Shown: positions 43,422-52,880, numbered from the stretch's first letter. The stretch: DNA of 64,000 nucleotides from Novosphingobium sp. IK01 (GCF_033242265.1 NZ_BTFW01000001.1:1364001-1428000); one strand, 5' to 3'. The notes: a model not told the origin generated them from the sequence alone. A program made the numbers and translations.

Positions 43422-44540
43422 ATGCGCCTCCCCCTCCCTGCCCGCGGGCTGCTGCCTTGCGCCCTGATGCTTTCCGCCAGCGCTCCGGCGCTGGCCGCCG
43501 CTCCTCCCCTCTATCTGGGTGCCGACCTCTCGTTCACCAACGAGATGGAGGCTTGCGGCGCGAAGTTCCTCGACCATGGCAAGCCCGCCGATCCGTTCGT
43601 CGTGCTCAAGCAGCATGGCGGAAACCTGATGCGCGTGCGGCTGTGGAACGATCCGAGCTGGACGCGCTACAGCACCTATGACGACGTGCTGCGCACGATC
43701 ACCCGCGCCCATGCCGCCGGGCTTCAGGTGCTGCTCGACTTTCACTATGCCGACGACTGGGTCGATGGCGAGAAGCAGACCCCGCCCGCCGCCTGGGCCT
43801 TGATGGACACCGCAGGCCAGGCCAGGGCCCTTCACGACTATACCCGCAGCGTGCTCGACAAGCTGGCCGCCGCAGGCCAGCTTCCCGAAGTGGTTCAGGT
43901 CGGCAACGAGACCAACCCGGCGCTGCTGGGTGGCGCCAAGGGCCAGCCGATCGACTGGGCGCGCAATGCAACGCTCCTCAACGCCGGGATTTCCGCCGTG
44001 CGCGAGGCGAGCAAGGCCCATGACAAGCCGATTTCGGTCATGCTGCACATCGCCCAGCCCGAAAACGTGATCCCCTGGTTCGACGATGCGACGGCGGCCG
44101 GCGTGCTCGATTACGACGTGATCGGGATCAGCTATTATTCGAAGTGGTCACGCTACGATCTTGCCGGGCTGGGCAAGGTGATCGACACCGCCCACCGCCG
44201 CTATGGCGCGCAAGTCTGGGTGGTGGAAACCGCCTATGCCTTCACCGACGACCATGCCGACGACAGCACCAACCTGCTCGGCTCGGACAGTGCGCTGCCC
44301 GGCTATCCGGTGAGCCCAAAAGGCCAGCTCAAATTCCTCGAAGACCTGACGCAGACCGTGGTCGACAATGGCGGCAACGGGGTCGTCTACTGGGCGCCCG
44401 ACTGGGTCTCGACGAAGTGCGAGACACGCTGGGGCACCGGATCGAGCTGGGAAAACGCCGCCCTGTTCGACGAGGCCCACCACAATGCACTGCCCGCCTT
44501 CGACTGGCTGGGCAAGGCTTATACCCCCAGGGCAAAATAG
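43422..44540 (+). CDS. arabinogalactan endo-beta-1,4-galactanase (GH53)
   Basis: Endo-enzyme of clan GH-A that cuts beta-1,4-galactan side chains of pectin. The 372-residue protein has a signal peptide (LPCALMLSASAPALAAA) and a GH53 barrel: YLGADLSFTNEMEACGAKF start, LMRVRLWNDPSW, LQVLLDFHYADDWVDGEKQ, acid/base E163 in VQVGNETNPALL, SYYSKW, and nucleophile E269 in VVETAYAF. NGVVYWAPDWVST and GSSWENAALFD close the active site. It starts 13 nt after the GH2 stop, so both are probably one operon. Confidence 0.93.
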   Translation: MRLPLPARGLLPCALMLSASAPALAAAPPLYLGADLSFTNEMEACGAKFLDHGKPADPFVVLKQHGGNLMRVRLWNDPSWTRYSTYDDVLRTITRAHAAGLQVLLDFHYADDWVDGEKQTPPAAWALMDTAGQARALHDYTRSVLDKLAAAGQLPEVVQVGNETNPALLGGAKGQPIDWARNATLLNAGISAVREASKAHDKPISVMLHIAQPENVIPWFDDATAAGVLDYDVIGISYYSKWSRYDLAGLGKVIDTAHRRYGAQVWVVETAYAFTDDHADDSTNLLGSDSALPGYPVSPKGQLKFLEDLTQTVVDNGGNGVVYWAPDWVSTKCETRWGTGSSWENAALFDEAHHNALPAFDWLGKAYTPRAK

Positions 44541-44616
44541 GCCGGAAGATCGCGGGTCCGGCACCGGATCGGGCCCCCTGCACTGCCCTCGCCGCCCCCA
44601 TCACCGCCAAAAAAAG

Positions 44617-44645
44617 AAGGGCGCCGCATCGCTGCGGCGCCCTTT
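44617..44645. terminator. bidirectional terminator
   Basis: Stem AAGGGCGCCGCA / TGCGGCGCCCTT with a TCGC loop and A-rich (AAAAAAAG) upstream, between the GH53 gene and the convergent receptor gene. Confidence 0.9.
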
Positions 44646-44669
44646 AAGGTTCCCGGACCGGGTGGCTCC

Positions 44670-47357
44670 TCAATATTTGAACGTCACGTCGGCCAGATAG
44701 CTGCGGCCATACTTTTCATAGCGGGCGATCTGGTTGGAATCGTTGTTCCAGTAGAACCGCGCGACCTGATTGGTCAGGTTGTTGGCCTGAAGACGGATCG
44801 AGATGCGCTTGTTGATCGTGTAGCCCACGCTCGCGCCCAGCGTCGTCTCGCTTTCCAGACGGGTGAGCTTGGACGCATCCCAGCCATAGATCACCGTGAA
44901 CGGACTGTGATGCTTGAGCGCAAGACGCGCGTCGATGCCATGGTCGGAATACCAGAGATCGACCTCGCCGGTGAAATCAGCCAGCCCCACCGCCGGGAAC
45001 GGATTGGTCGCGGGCGAAAGCTCCTTGAGGTTCGACTTCACGAAGGCCGCATTGGCATAGATGCCGAACTTGTCGAGGCCGGGGATGAAGTAGAACGGCG
45101 TCTGCACCGTGGTTTCGAGGCCCGCGATATAGCCGCCCTTGCCGTTGGCGGGGCCGGTGATCACGTAGCTGTCGCCGTTGATGACCCGCTCGGTCTGGGC
45201 ATAGCCGATATTGGTGCCCACGTCCTTGTAGTAGCCGGCAACCGCGATCATCGAATCCTTGTGGAAGTACCACTCGGCCGAAATGTCGCCCTGGGTCGCC
45301 ATGAACGGCTTGAGATAGGGGTTGCCCGCCGTGCCGGTCAGTTGCGGGGGATAGACCGACAGGTTCTGGCTCGCGCGCAATTCGTCGAGCGGCGGACGCG
45401 AGATCACCCGCGCGGCAGCCAGACGCAGCTTGAGCGTATCGGTCAGCTCGAAGTTGAGGTTGATGCTGGGCAGCGCGCGGAAATAGTGGTTGGTGCCCTG
45501 AACCGGGAACGTGGTGGTGACATTGGCGCCCGCGCCGCCATTGGCCGCAGGATCCCAGCGGACGCTCGACCCGGCCGAATAGCTGTGCGTCACCACGTCG
45601 ATGAAGCGCACGCCCAGATTGCCCGAGAAACCCCGGCCCGAGAGGTCGGCCTTGATATAGCCTTCCATGTCGTCCTCGCGCACGCGCCAGCCGCGCGTGG
45701 GATCGTTGAGGCCGGGGGTGACCGTCACCGACTGGGCGGCAATCGTGTCATACTTGCCCCAGACCATCGTCGGCACGGTGAAATCATGCACGTTGAAGGC
45801 AGTCAGGTCGGCCTGATTGAGCAGGACATTGCCGCCATTGTTGGTGGCAACCGTGCCGGTCGCGGCGGTGAAGCTCTTGACGCGGTTGGAATAGCGCAGG
45901 CCCACGCCGATCCCGCTGAGCCACCCGGCATTGACCACCCGGTGCACGTCGAGCTGGCCCGCCCCGAGATCGTCGGCCAGCCGCTGCGGACCATCGTAAA
46001 GGCCCGGATAGTAGCTCTGCACGGTCTGCGCGGCGGTGTTGCTGAAATCGGCGCCGCTGACCGCGATCGAGGGCACCGCCCCTGCGCCGGTCGCGAACGT
46101 GGTGGTCGAAGGATAGAATTCGCTCGCCACCGAAGCATAGGCATTGTTGCGGCGCGCACTCGAATAGGCGATGTCCGCCTTCATCGACCAGGTGCCGTCG
46201 TCATATTTCGTGTTGAGGCCCGAGACAAACAGCGTCTTGTCCTCGACATACTTGCCAAAGACATTGGTGAGCGAGGAAAAGTTGTTGAGGCTCGCCCCGG
46301 TCACGGTGTGGCCCGCAAGGGTATAGGACCCCGGCTGGTAGATGTCGCCCGGCGCGCCGAACTGCCCGTTCCAGTCGCCCCAGCCATTGCTGCGGCCATA
46401 CCACTGCTGGACCTGGTTCTCGTCGATCTTGATCTTGGAATAGAGCCCGTCGAGCGTCACGTCCCAGTTGGTGCCCGGCTTCCATTGCAGCGCGCCGCTG
46501 GTGCTCCAGCGGGTCTCGGCCAGGCCCTTGACTTCGGCCTGTGCGCCCCACGGGGTGTTGATCCTGTTGCCCTGCGCGTCGGTCGGCGGGGAACCGGTGT
46601 CGATGGTGTTGTAGCCCCAGCCCTGGAAGCTTTCGAAGCCGTTCTTCTGGCGCTGGAACGTGCCGCTCACCACCACGCCGAGATTGTCGGTGATCTTGCC
46701 GACATATTGCGCGCTGGCACGGGCGCCCAGACCCGAATAGCCCGGAATGTCGCGCCCGCCGTCGTTGTAGAGCGCGCCGCCGCGCACGATGAACGAAGGC
46801 CCGTGATATTCGAGCGGCTTGATCGTCTGGATGTCGATCGTGGCGGCCACGCCGCCCGCGATGAAGTCGGCGCTCTGGGCCTTGTAGACGGTGACCCCGG
46901 AAACGATTTCGGACGGGTAGATTTCCCAGCGGACATTGCGATCAGGCTCCGAGGAGGCCACCTCGCGCCCGTTGATGAGGCCGAGCACGAGGCGCGGCCC
47001 CAGACCGCGCACGGCGGCCTGGCTGGCATTGCCACGGTCGCGCGTGGCGGTCACGCCGGGCAGGCGCGCGAGTTCGTCGGCAATGGTCACATCGGGCAGC
47101 GCGCCGATGTCCTTGGAACTGATCGTCTCGGCGACGACGGCGGTGTTGCGCTTGGCATTGATCGCATCGCGCAGCGAAGCGCGCAGGCCGGTCACGATAA
47201 TCGCCGGTTCGCTGACCTGCGAATCGGGCAGCCCTGCAACGTCCTGCGAGGCTTGCGGCGTAACGCCCTGCGCAAGGGCGCCTTGCGCGCCTGCGGCCAG
47301 TGCCAAGACACTCGAAACGCACGAAACACGCACGGCACATCGAACTGCGGAATACAT
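44670..47357 (-). CDS. TonB-dependent outer-membrane receptor of the galactan locus
   Basis: An 895-residue receptor. Signal peptide up to about residue 30 (SSVLALAAGAQGALAQ), then a plug domain (AIIVTGLRASLRDAINAKRN, VVAETISSKDIGALPDVTIADELARLPGV, then GLGPRLVLGLINGREVAS) and a 22-strand barrel ending in YLADVTFKY with the terminal aromatic residue. The SKDIGALPDVTIAD plug wording is typical of the sugar/oligosaccharide receptors of Caulobacter and sphingomonads. By context it probably imports galacto-oligosaccharides. A 17-bp palindrome lies about 30 bp before its ATG. Confidence 0.93.
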   Translation of the reverse strand: MYSAVRCAVRVSCVSSVLALAAGAQGALAQGVTPQASQDVAGLPDSQVSEPAIIVTGLRASLRDAINAKRNTAVVAETISSKDIGALPDVTIADELARLPGVTATRDRGNASQAAVRGLGPRLVLGLINGREVASSEPDRNVRWEIYPSEIVSGVTVYKAQSADFIAGGVAATIDIQTIKPLEYHGPSFIVRGGALYNDGGRDIPGYSGLGARASAQYVGKITDNLGVVVSGTFQRQKNGFESFQGWGYNTIDTGSPPTDAQGNRINTPWGAQAEVKGLAETRWSTSGALQWKPGTNWDVTLDGLYSKIKIDENQVQQWYGRSNGWGDWNGQFGAPGDIYQPGSYTLAGHTVTGASLNNFSSLTNVFGKYVEDKTLFVSGLNTKYDDGTWSMKADIAYSSARRNNAYASVASEFYPSTTTFATGAGAVPSIAVSGADFSNTAAQTVQSYYPGLYDGPQRLADDLGAGQLDVHRVVNAGWLSGIGVGLRYSNRVKSFTAATGTVATNNGGNVLLNQADLTAFNVHDFTVPTMVWGKYDTIAAQSVTVTPGLNDPTRGWRVREDDMEGYIKADLSGRGFSGNLGVRFIDVVTHSYSAGSSVRWDPAANGGAGANVTTTFPVQGTNHYFRALPSINLNFELTDTLKLRLAAARVISRPPLDELRASQNLSVYPPQLTGTAGNPYLKPFMATQGDISAEWYFHKDSMIAVAGYYKDVGTNIGYAQTERVINGDSYVITGPANGKGGYIAGLETTVQTPFYFIPGLDKFGIYANAAFVKSNLKELSPATNPFPAVGLADFTGEVDLWYSDHGIDARLALKHHSPFTVIYGWDASKLTRLESETTLGASVGYTINKRISIRLQANNLTNQVARFYWNNDSNQIARYEKYGRSYLADVTFKY

Positions 47358-47387
47358 TTTGAGCCCCTCCCGGACGCTGTGAAATCT

Positions 47388-47404
47388 TATTTATCGGATA
47401 AATA
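47388..47404. promoter_or_regulatory. operator palindrome before the receptor gene
   Basis: TATTTATC-G-GATAAATA, a perfect 8-bp inverted repeat with one central base, 31 bp before the receptor ATG. Related sites occur before the GH2 gene and in the dgoK/regulator gap, so it is the likely binding site of the local GntR regulator. Confidence 0.6.
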
Positions 47405-47551
47405 GTATTCACATGCGAGCCGTGTCAAGCGGGCGCGCCATTTGTCTGTGTAATGCCTGTCGGCTGTGATCGGCCAGCCACATGGAGATGCCTCGTTCAA
47501 GGCCCCAATCCGCCTTGACCGCCCCTTCCTGTCCCGCGACACCACCCCTCG

Positions 47552-48961
47552 ATGCCCATCCCCGCTTCCCCCTCCCGCCCCTCTGCGTCCACCCCGTCGA
47601 TGACGCGGACGATCTGGGCGCTGGCCCTGCCTGCCATGGCCACCAATCTGGCCACGGCGCTGTTCGGGCTGGCCGACACCTGGGCCATCGGCCAGCTGGG
47701 CGATTCTGCTGCGCAAGGGGCGGTCGATCTGGGCGCGCGGGCGCTGATTTCGGCGCTGACGGTGTTCAACTTCCTGCGCACGGCAACCGTCGCGCTGACC
47801 GCGCGCGCCGTGGGCGCCGATGCGCAAGGCCCCGATGCCCAGTTCCCCGATGCACAGACCGCCGATGCACAGACCGCCGCCGCGCTCTGGCGCGCGCTGA
47901 TCGTGGCCGGGGCCATCGGCGCCGCGCTGCTCGCGCTCGTGCCCTGGGCCGCGCCGCGCGCGCCGGTCTGGCTGGGCGCGGGCGGGCGCGTGGCCGATCT
48001 GGCCGGGCACTATATCGGCTTGCGCGGACTGGCCATACCCGCCGCGCTGGCCAACATGGCGCTGACCGGCTGGCTGATCGGCCAGCGCCATGTGCGCGCG
48101 GTGCTGGGCGCGGAAGTGGCGGCCAATGTGCTGCACATCGCGCTCGACCTCCTGCTCGTGCTGGGGTTCGGCATGGGGGTGAGCGGGGTGGCGCTGGCCT
48201 CGGTCCTCTCGGAACTGGCGCGGCTGCTGGCGCTGGCGCTGATCGCGCGGCGGGTCTGGCACACGCTGGGCCCGGCGCGCATGCCCATCTGGGCCCCGGC
48301 CATCCGCGATGCGCGCGCCTTTCGCGCGCTGGCGGCGATGAACGGCGACCTGATGATGCGCACGCTGCTGCTGATCGTCACCATGCTCGCCTTCACCCGC
48401 CAGAGCGCACAGGGCGGCGTGGCGGTGCTGGCCGCCAACGGCATCCTGATGCAATGGTTTCTGGCCGCCGCGATGCTGCTCGACGGGCTGGAAACCGCCG
48501 CCCAGGTGCTCTGCGCGCAGGCGCAAGGGGCGGGCGACGGAGCGGGCCTGCGCCGCGCGCTGCGCCACACGCTGGGCTGGGGGCTGGTGCTCGGGCTGGC
48601 CCTGGGCGCCCTTCAGGGGCTCGCCGGAGCCCGCCTGATCGCCGCGTTCACGCTCGATCCGGCGGTGCGCGCGGCAGCCGGGGCCGCGCTGCCCTGGGCC
48701 ATGGCCCTGCCGCTGATCGGTGCGTCCTCGTTCGTGCTCGACGGGGTCTTCGTGGGCGCGGGGTGGACGCGCGGGCTGCTGGTCACGATGGCGGCGGCGG
48801 CGCTCATGTTCCAGGGCGCGCTGATGCTGGCCGCGCCGCTGGGCAACCACGGGCTGTGGCTGGCCTATGCCCTGTTCCTGGCTGCACGCGCCGGGGCGCA
48901 AGGGCTCTGGCTGGCCCGACAGGCCCGCCAGCCCGCCCGCCATGCCGCCCGCGCTGGTTAG
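47552..48961 (+). CDS. MATE family efflux transporter
   Basis: A 469-residue inner-membrane exporter with about 12 transmembrane helices, of the DinF-like MATE branch. Evidence: the N-terminal IWALALPAMATNLATALFGLADTWAIGQLGD, the second-half mirror with AFRALAAMNGDLMMRTLLLI, and EVAANVLHIALDLLLVLGFGMGVSGVALAS. Substrate unknown; usually Na+- or H+-driven multidrug export. An odd insertion after helix 3, residues about 87-110, repeats PDAQ-type tetrapeptides (DAQGPDAQFPDAQTADAQTA). The start could also be the ATG at 47600, which would drop a Pro/Ser-rich 16-residue tail. Confidence 0.88.
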   Translation: MPIPASPSRPSASTPSMTRTIWALALPAMATNLATALFGLADTWAIGQLGDSAAQGAVDLGARALISALTVFNFLRTATVALTARAVGADAQGPDAQFPDAQTADAQTAAALWRALIVAGAIGAALLALVPWAAPRAPVWLGAGGRVADLAGHYIGLRGLAIPAALANMALTGWLIGQRHVRAVLGAEVAANVLHIALDLLLVLGFGMGVSGVALASVLSELARLLALALIARRVWHTLGPARMPIWAPAIRDARAFRALAAMNGDLMMRTLLLIVTMLAFTRQSAQGGVAVLAANGILMQWFLAAAMLLDGLETAAQVLCAQAQGAGDGAGLRRALRHTLGWGLVLGLALGALQGLAGARLIAAFTLDPAVRAAAGAALPWAMALPLIGASSFVLDGVFVGAGWTRGLLVTMAAAALMFQGALMLAAPLGNHGLWLAYALFLAARAGAQGLWLARQARQPARHAARAG

Positions 48962-48998
48962 TTTTGCGCTAACCTTTGATCGCTACCCTGCTGCCATC

Positions 48999-49427
48999 AT
49001 GCCTGCCCTGCCGCCCATTTTGCGCCGCCGTCCGGCCATCACGCTCCTGCTGGCCACCTCCCTGCTCGCGCTGGGCGGGTGCGACAGCCAGAGCGACCGC
49101 GACGCCAAGCTCGAAGCGCGCATCGCCGCCGCCGAAGCCAAGGCCGCCGCCGCCGAAAAGCGCGCAAACGCCGCTGAAGCGGCCGCCGCGCACAGCTCGC
49201 CCGTCACCGTCGACCCCGGCCCGGATGATCCCGACGCCGGCCAGAACGACAATCCCGACGCCCAGCCCCCGCTCGAAGGCGATTTCAGCCAGCAGGACAA
49301 CGGCGACCAGCCCGCCCCCGACCTGCAACCCGACAGCCCCCCCCGACAACAGGCGATGGCCCAGCAACCCCCGTCCACGACCATGATCGGCCCGCTCCCG
49401 GTAGGACACCTGCCCCCGGTGAGCTGA
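48999..49427 (+). CDS. small coiled-coil lipoprotein, Pro/Asp/Gln-rich tail
   Basis: A 142-residue hypothetical lipoprotein. The signal peptide ends in a lipobox with C28 (LLALGGC). Residues about 36-65 form an Ala/Glu/Lys coiled coil ([20 protein letters not shown]), and the rest is a disordered tail rich in Asp, Pro, Asn and Gln. No family is recognised. It may anchor or space something at the envelope, but nothing in the neighbourhood supports a specific job. The ATG at 48999 is chosen for the signal peptide. Its TGA stop directly touches repeat copy B. Confidence 0.65.
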   Translation: MPALPPILRRRPAITLLLATSLLALGGCDSQSDRDAKLEARIAAAEAKAAAAEKRANAAEAAAAHSSPVTVDPGPDDPDAGQNDNPDAQPPLEGDFSQQDNGDQPAPDLQPDSPPRQQAMAQQPPSTTMIGPLPVGHLPPVS

Positions 49428-49581
49428 GAGTCTGATCCGAAATTCGCCGAAGAGGCGCATTTCAGTACGGTACCGGCCCGCTCCCCCACCCGACCTCCCA
49501 CAAGGTACTATCGTTGGGTGGTCGGGTGGGGGAGCGGGCCGGTGCCGTACCATCCGAAACCACAGTTTCGGATCAGACACT
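49428..49581. repeat. stop-abutting three-hairpin repeat, full copy B
   Basis: Same 154-bp architecture and outer sequence as copy A at 22087: GAGTCTGATCCGAAATTCGCC at the left, GTTTCGGATCAGACACT at the right, and a long central stem from CCGGCCCGCTCCCCCACC. The innermost 14-nt loop region (GGTACTATCGT) is the reverse complement of the corresponding part of copy A (ACGATAGTACC), so the hairpin centre is inverted between copies. The left end follows the lipoprotein TGA directly. Confidence 0.9.
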
Positions 49582-49662
49582 GCCCGCGGCAGGTTCCCCT
49601 CTTGCACCGCGAAGGGCGCGCGCTATCACCCGCCAGACCTTCCGGCAGGAGTATCTCTGGCA

Positions 49663-50139
49663 ATGACCCAATCCGCGTTTTCCTCCGACCTTCCCGTCGT
49701 GCCCGAGCTTCCCGTCGTCTACGTGCTCAACGGCCCCAACCTCAACCTGCTGGGCCTGCGCGAACCCGAGATCTATGGCCACGACACCCTCGACGACATC
49801 GCGGGCCGTCTGGAAGACCGCGCGCAGGATCTGGGCCTTGCCGTCGACGTGCGCCAGTCGAATCACGAAGGCCACCTGATCGACTGGCTCCACGAGGCAC
49901 AGGCCGTGGGCGCCCTGGCCGTCCTGCTCAATGCAGGCGCCTATACCCACACCAGCGTGGCGCTCCACGATGCGATCAAGTCGATCACCACCCCGGTCAT
50001 CGAGGTTCACCTTTCGAACCCGCACCGGCGCGAGGAATTCCGCCACAAGAGCTATGTCGGCATGGCCGCGCGGGCCACGGTCGCCGGGTTCGGGGCGGCC
50101 AGCTACATCGTCGCGCTCGACGCTGTGGCGGCGCTCTGA
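49663..50139 (+). CDS. aroQ: type II 3-dehydroquinate dehydratase
   Basis: Dodecameric enzyme of the shikimate pathway, 3-dehydroquinate to 3-dehydroshikimate. The 158-residue protein has the type II start [21 protein letters not shown], the catalytic-loop region with Tyr, [34 protein letters not shown] and [20 protein letters not shown], which contain the active Asn, His and Glu. CAGGAG lies upstream of the ATG. It precedes accB by 142 bp, the aroQ-accB-accC order common in proteobacteria. Confidence 0.96.
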   Translation: MTQSAFSSDLPVVPELPVVYVLNGPNLNLLGLREPEIYGHDTLDDIAGRLEDRAQDLGLAVDVRQSNHEGHLIDWLHEAQAVGALAVLLNAGAYTHTSVALHDAIKSITTPVIEVHLSNPHRREEFRHKSYVGMAARATVAGFGAASYIVALDAVAAL

Positions 50140-50281
50140 CACCCTCCTGAAGGCCCGGTCAGGCCCGGCGACCCGTGCCTTTTCCCCCAGGGCACGGCGA
50201 TCCGACCGCCTTAGCCCTTGCCAGCGCGCGCCCATCCGGGCATGGCGCGACGCTTGAAATTCCAAGTGTGAGGTTAACACA

Positions 50282-50779
50282 ATGGGCCACGATACCGGCG
50301 AAGACCACGGCAAGCAGGCCGCCGCAACCATGGCAATCGACGGCGCCCTCGTGCGCGAACTGGCCGAACTTCTGGCCGACACCGGGCTCACCGAAATCGA
50401 GGTGGAAGACGGTGCGCGCAAGATCCGCGTCGCCCGCACGCTGACCGCTGCCCCCGTGACGCAGATGGTCGCGGCTCCCGCTGCCCCCTTCGCGGCAGCT
50501 CCGGTGGCGGCTCCCGCCGGCGAAGCGGCTCCTGCCGCCGATCTGGCCGGTGCGGTCAAGTCGCCGATGGTCGGCACCTGCTACCTCTCGCCCGAACCGG
50601 GCGCGGCTGCCTTTGTCAGCGTGGGCCAGACCGTCAAGGCCGGCGACACCCTGCTGATCGTCGAGGCGATGAAGGTCATGAACCCGATCGTCGCGCCCGC
50701 CGCAGGCACGATCAAGGCCATTCTCGTCGAGAACGCGCAGCCGGTCGAATTCGACCAGCCGCTCGTCGTGATCGCGTAA
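50282..50779 (+). CDS. accB: biotin carboxyl carrier protein of acetyl-CoA carboxylase
   Basis: Carries biotin between biotin carboxylase (AccC) and carboxyltransferase (AccAD). The 165-residue protein has an N-terminal helical part ([23 protein letters not shown]), a flexible Ala/Pro linker (residues about 58-85) and the biotinyl domain with the modified lysine K131 in [24 protein letters not shown] starts the domain. An ATG at residue 17 (MAIDGALV) is a possible alternative start. It is 15 nt upstream of accC. Confidence 0.96.
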   Translation: MGHDTGEDHGKQAAATMAIDGALVRELAELLADTGLTEIEVEDGARKIRVARTLTAAPVTQMVAAPAAPFAAAPVAAPAGEAAPAADLAGAVKSPMVGTCYLSPEPGAAAFVSVGQTVKAGDTLLIVEAMKVMNPIVAPAAGTIKAILVENAQPVEFDQPLVVIA

Positions 50780-50794
50780 GGGCCGGAAGACTCC

Positions 50795-52147
50795 ATGGCC
50801 ATCAAGCGCCTGTTGATCGCCAACCGCGGCGAAATCGCGCTGCGCATCCATCGCGCAGCCAAGGAAATGGGCATCGAGACGGTGGCGGTCCATTCCACCG
50901 CCGACGCTGATGCCATGCATGTCCGCCTGGCCGACCATGCGGTCTGCATCGGGCCGCCCGCGGCCAAGGACAGCTATCTCAACGTCGCCGCGATCATCTC
51001 GGCGGCCGAGATCACCCAGTCCGATGCAATCCATCCGGGCTATGGCTTCCTGTCGGAAAACGCGCGCTTTGCCGAAATCGTCGAAGCCCACGGCATCACC
51101 TGGGTCGGCCCCAAGCCCGAGCACATCCGCACGATGGGCGACAAGGTGGAAGCCAAGCGCACCGCAGGGGCGCTCGGCCTGCCGCTGGTGCCCGGCTCGG
51201 ACGGCGCGATCTCGGACGTTGAGGAAGCGCGAAAGATCGCCGAGGAAATCGGCTATCCGGTGATCATCAAGGCCGCTTCGGGCGGCGGCGGGCGCGGCAT
51301 GAAGGTCTGCACCAGCCCCGACGATCTCGAACGGCTGATGCAGCAGGCCGGCTCGGAAGCCAAGGCCGCCTTCGGCGACGCGACGGTCTATCTCGAAAAG
51401 TACCTGGGCAACCCGCGCCACATCGAGTTCCAGATCTTTGGCGATGGCAAGGGCCAGGCGATCCATCTGGGCGAGCGCGACTGCTCGCTCCAGCGTCGCC
51501 ACCAGAAGGTGCTCGAAGAAGCCCCCTCGCCGGTGATCAGCGCCGCCGAGCGCGAGCGCATGGGCGGCATCGTCTCCAAGGCGATGGCCGACATGGGCTA
51601 TCGCGGCGCGGGCACGATCGAGTTCCTGTGGGAAAACGGCGAGTTCTACTTCATCGAGATGAACACCCGCCTTCAGGTCGAACACCCCGTGACCGAAGCG
51701 ATCACCGGGCTCGACCTCGTGCGCGAACAGATTCGCATCGCCGACGGCAAGCCGCTCTCGGTCACGCAGGACGAGATCGAGTTCAAGGGCCACGCGATCG
51801 AATGCCGCATCAACGCCGAAGATCCCTTCACCTTCGCCCCCTCGCCGGGGCTGGTGAAGAGCTATCACGCGGCAGGCGGCATGCACGTGCGCGTCGATAG
51901 CGGGCTCTATGCCGGCTACAGGATCCCGCCCTACTACGATTCGATGATCGCCAAGCTGATCGTCTATGGCCGCACCCGCGAAGGCTGCATCATGCGCCTG
52001 CGCCGCGCGCTCGACGAGATGGTGATCGAGGGCGTGAAGACCTCGATTCCCCTGCACCAGCGCCTGCTCGACGATCCCACGTTCCTCGATGGCGGCTACT
52101 CGATCAAGTATCTGGAAGAGTGGCTGGCCAAGGACGAGGGCCAGTAA
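50795..52147 (+). CDS. accC: acetyl-CoA carboxylase biotin carboxylase subunit
   Basis: ATP-grasp enzyme that carboxylates AccB-bound biotin with bicarbonate. The 450-residue protein shows [16 protein letters not shown] at the start, the ATP-binding glycine loop [63 protein letters not shown] (metal and substrate residues) and the C-terminal [10 protein letters not shown]. The length equals the family norm. A structured REP-like repeat begins 10 nt after its stop. Confidence 0.97.
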   Translation: MAIKRLLIANRGEIALRIHRAAKEMGIETVAVHSTADADAMHVRLADHAVCIGPPAAKDSYLNVAAIISAAEITQSDAIHPGYGFLSENARFAEIVEAHGITWVGPKPEHIRTMGDKVEAKRTAGALGLPLVPGSDGAISDVEEARKIAEEIGYPVIIKAASGGGGRGMKVCTSPDDLERLMQQAGSEAKAAFGDATVYLEKYLGNPRHIEFQIFGDGKGQAIHLGERDCSLQRRHQKVLEEAPSPVISAAERERMGGIVSKAMADMGYRGAGTIEFLWENGEFYFIEMNTRLQVEHPVTEAITGLDLVREQIRIADGKPLSVTQDEIEFKGHAIECRINAEDPFTFAPSPGLVKSYHAAGGMHVRVDSGLYAGYRIPPYYDSMIAKLIVYGRTREGCIMRLRRALDEMVIEGVKTSIPLHQRLLDDPTFLDGGYSIKYLEEWLAKDEGQ

Positions 52148-52157
52148 GTCTTCAGAG

Positions 52158-52263
52158 CCCCTCCACCATGCTTCGCATGGTCCCCCTCCCCGCGAGCGGG
52201 GAGGATCGGGAAGGTCCTCCCCATGAAATGGGGAGGGGGACCAGCCGAAGGCTGGTGGAGGGG
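52158..52263. repeat. structured REP-like repeat, copy 2 of 2
   Basis: A 106-bp relative of the element at 2632. The outer arms (CCCCTCC/GGAGGGG) and hairpin CCTCCCCGCgaGCGGGGAGG are the same, but three other hairpins have different sequence with pairing kept: CATGcttcgCATG replaces AGCCctccGGGCT, CCTCCCCATgaAATGGGGAGG replaces the GC version, and CCAGCCgaaGGCTGG replaces the last one. It lies between convergent accC and dedA genes. Confidence 0.8.
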
Positions 52264-52277
52264 TCTTCCCACCCTTA

Positions 52278-52880
52278 TCAAACCCCGCGCGGGTTCCAGC
52301 GCACCACGCGCCACAGCCAGCCCCCGACGAGCACCACCGTCAGCGCCACCGACGCAGGCCCGGTATAGCGCCCCAGCAGCTCGTAGTGCTGCCCCAGATG
52401 CCACCCGGCCCAGACCAGCAGCGCGTTCCAGATCGTCGTCCCGGCGAAGGTGAACACCAAAAAGCGCGCGTGGCCCATTTTGGCGAGGCCCGCAGGCAGC
52501 GAGATCATCGTGCGCATCGCGGGCGAAAAGCGCATCACGAAGACCACCCATTGCCCATGGCGCCGAAAGAACGCGACCAGCCGCCGCATCGCGGGCCAGT
52601 CGAGCGTGAGCCAGCGCCCATGGCGCGCCACGAAGGGCCGCAACCGTTTGTAGCCCAGCGCCCGGCCCAGCAGGAACCACGGATAGTTCCCCAGCGTCGA
52701 GCCGACCGTGCCCGCCAGCATCAGCGGGAGAACCTCCATCCGCCCTTGCGCCACGGCGATCCCGCCCATCCCCATGATCACTTCGGAAGGAATTGGCGGG
52801 AAGATGTTTTCCAGTGCCATCAGGACCACGATGCCCCAATAGCCGCCATCGGCGATGGCCTGCAAAATCCATTCGTTCAT
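52278..52880 (-). CDS. DedA family membrane protein
   Basis: A 200-residue inner-membrane protein of the DedA/VTT (SNARE-associated Golgi) family, thought to act as lipid scramblases or flippases such as UptA/YghB. Visible motifs: MALENIFPPIPSEVIMGMGG near the N-terminus with the conserved acidic residue in a re-entrant hairpin, GTVGSTLGNYPWFLLGRALG, FMRFSPAMRTMISLPAGLAKM-type basic motif (V-x-RFSPAMR) and AGTTIWNALLVWAGWHLG. Which DedA subgroup is uncertain. It reads toward accC and its transcript would end in the REP-like repeat. Confidence 0.88.
   Translation of the reverse strand: MNEWILQAIADGGYWGIVVLMALENIFPPIPSEVIMGMGGIAVAQGRMEVLPLMLAGTVGSTLGNYPWFLLGRALGYKRLRPFVARHGRWLTLDWPAMRRLVAFFRRHGQWVVFVMRFSPAMRTMISLPAGLAKMGHARFLVFTFAGTTIWNALLVWAGWHLGQHYELLGRYTGPASVALTVVLVGGWLWRVVRWNPRGV

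Noticed and set aside
44907..47405. Forward open frame of over 800 codons opposite the TonB receptor
   Set aside because: Composition is shadow-like and the reverse-strand receptor has a signal peptide, plug motifs and C-terminal signature.
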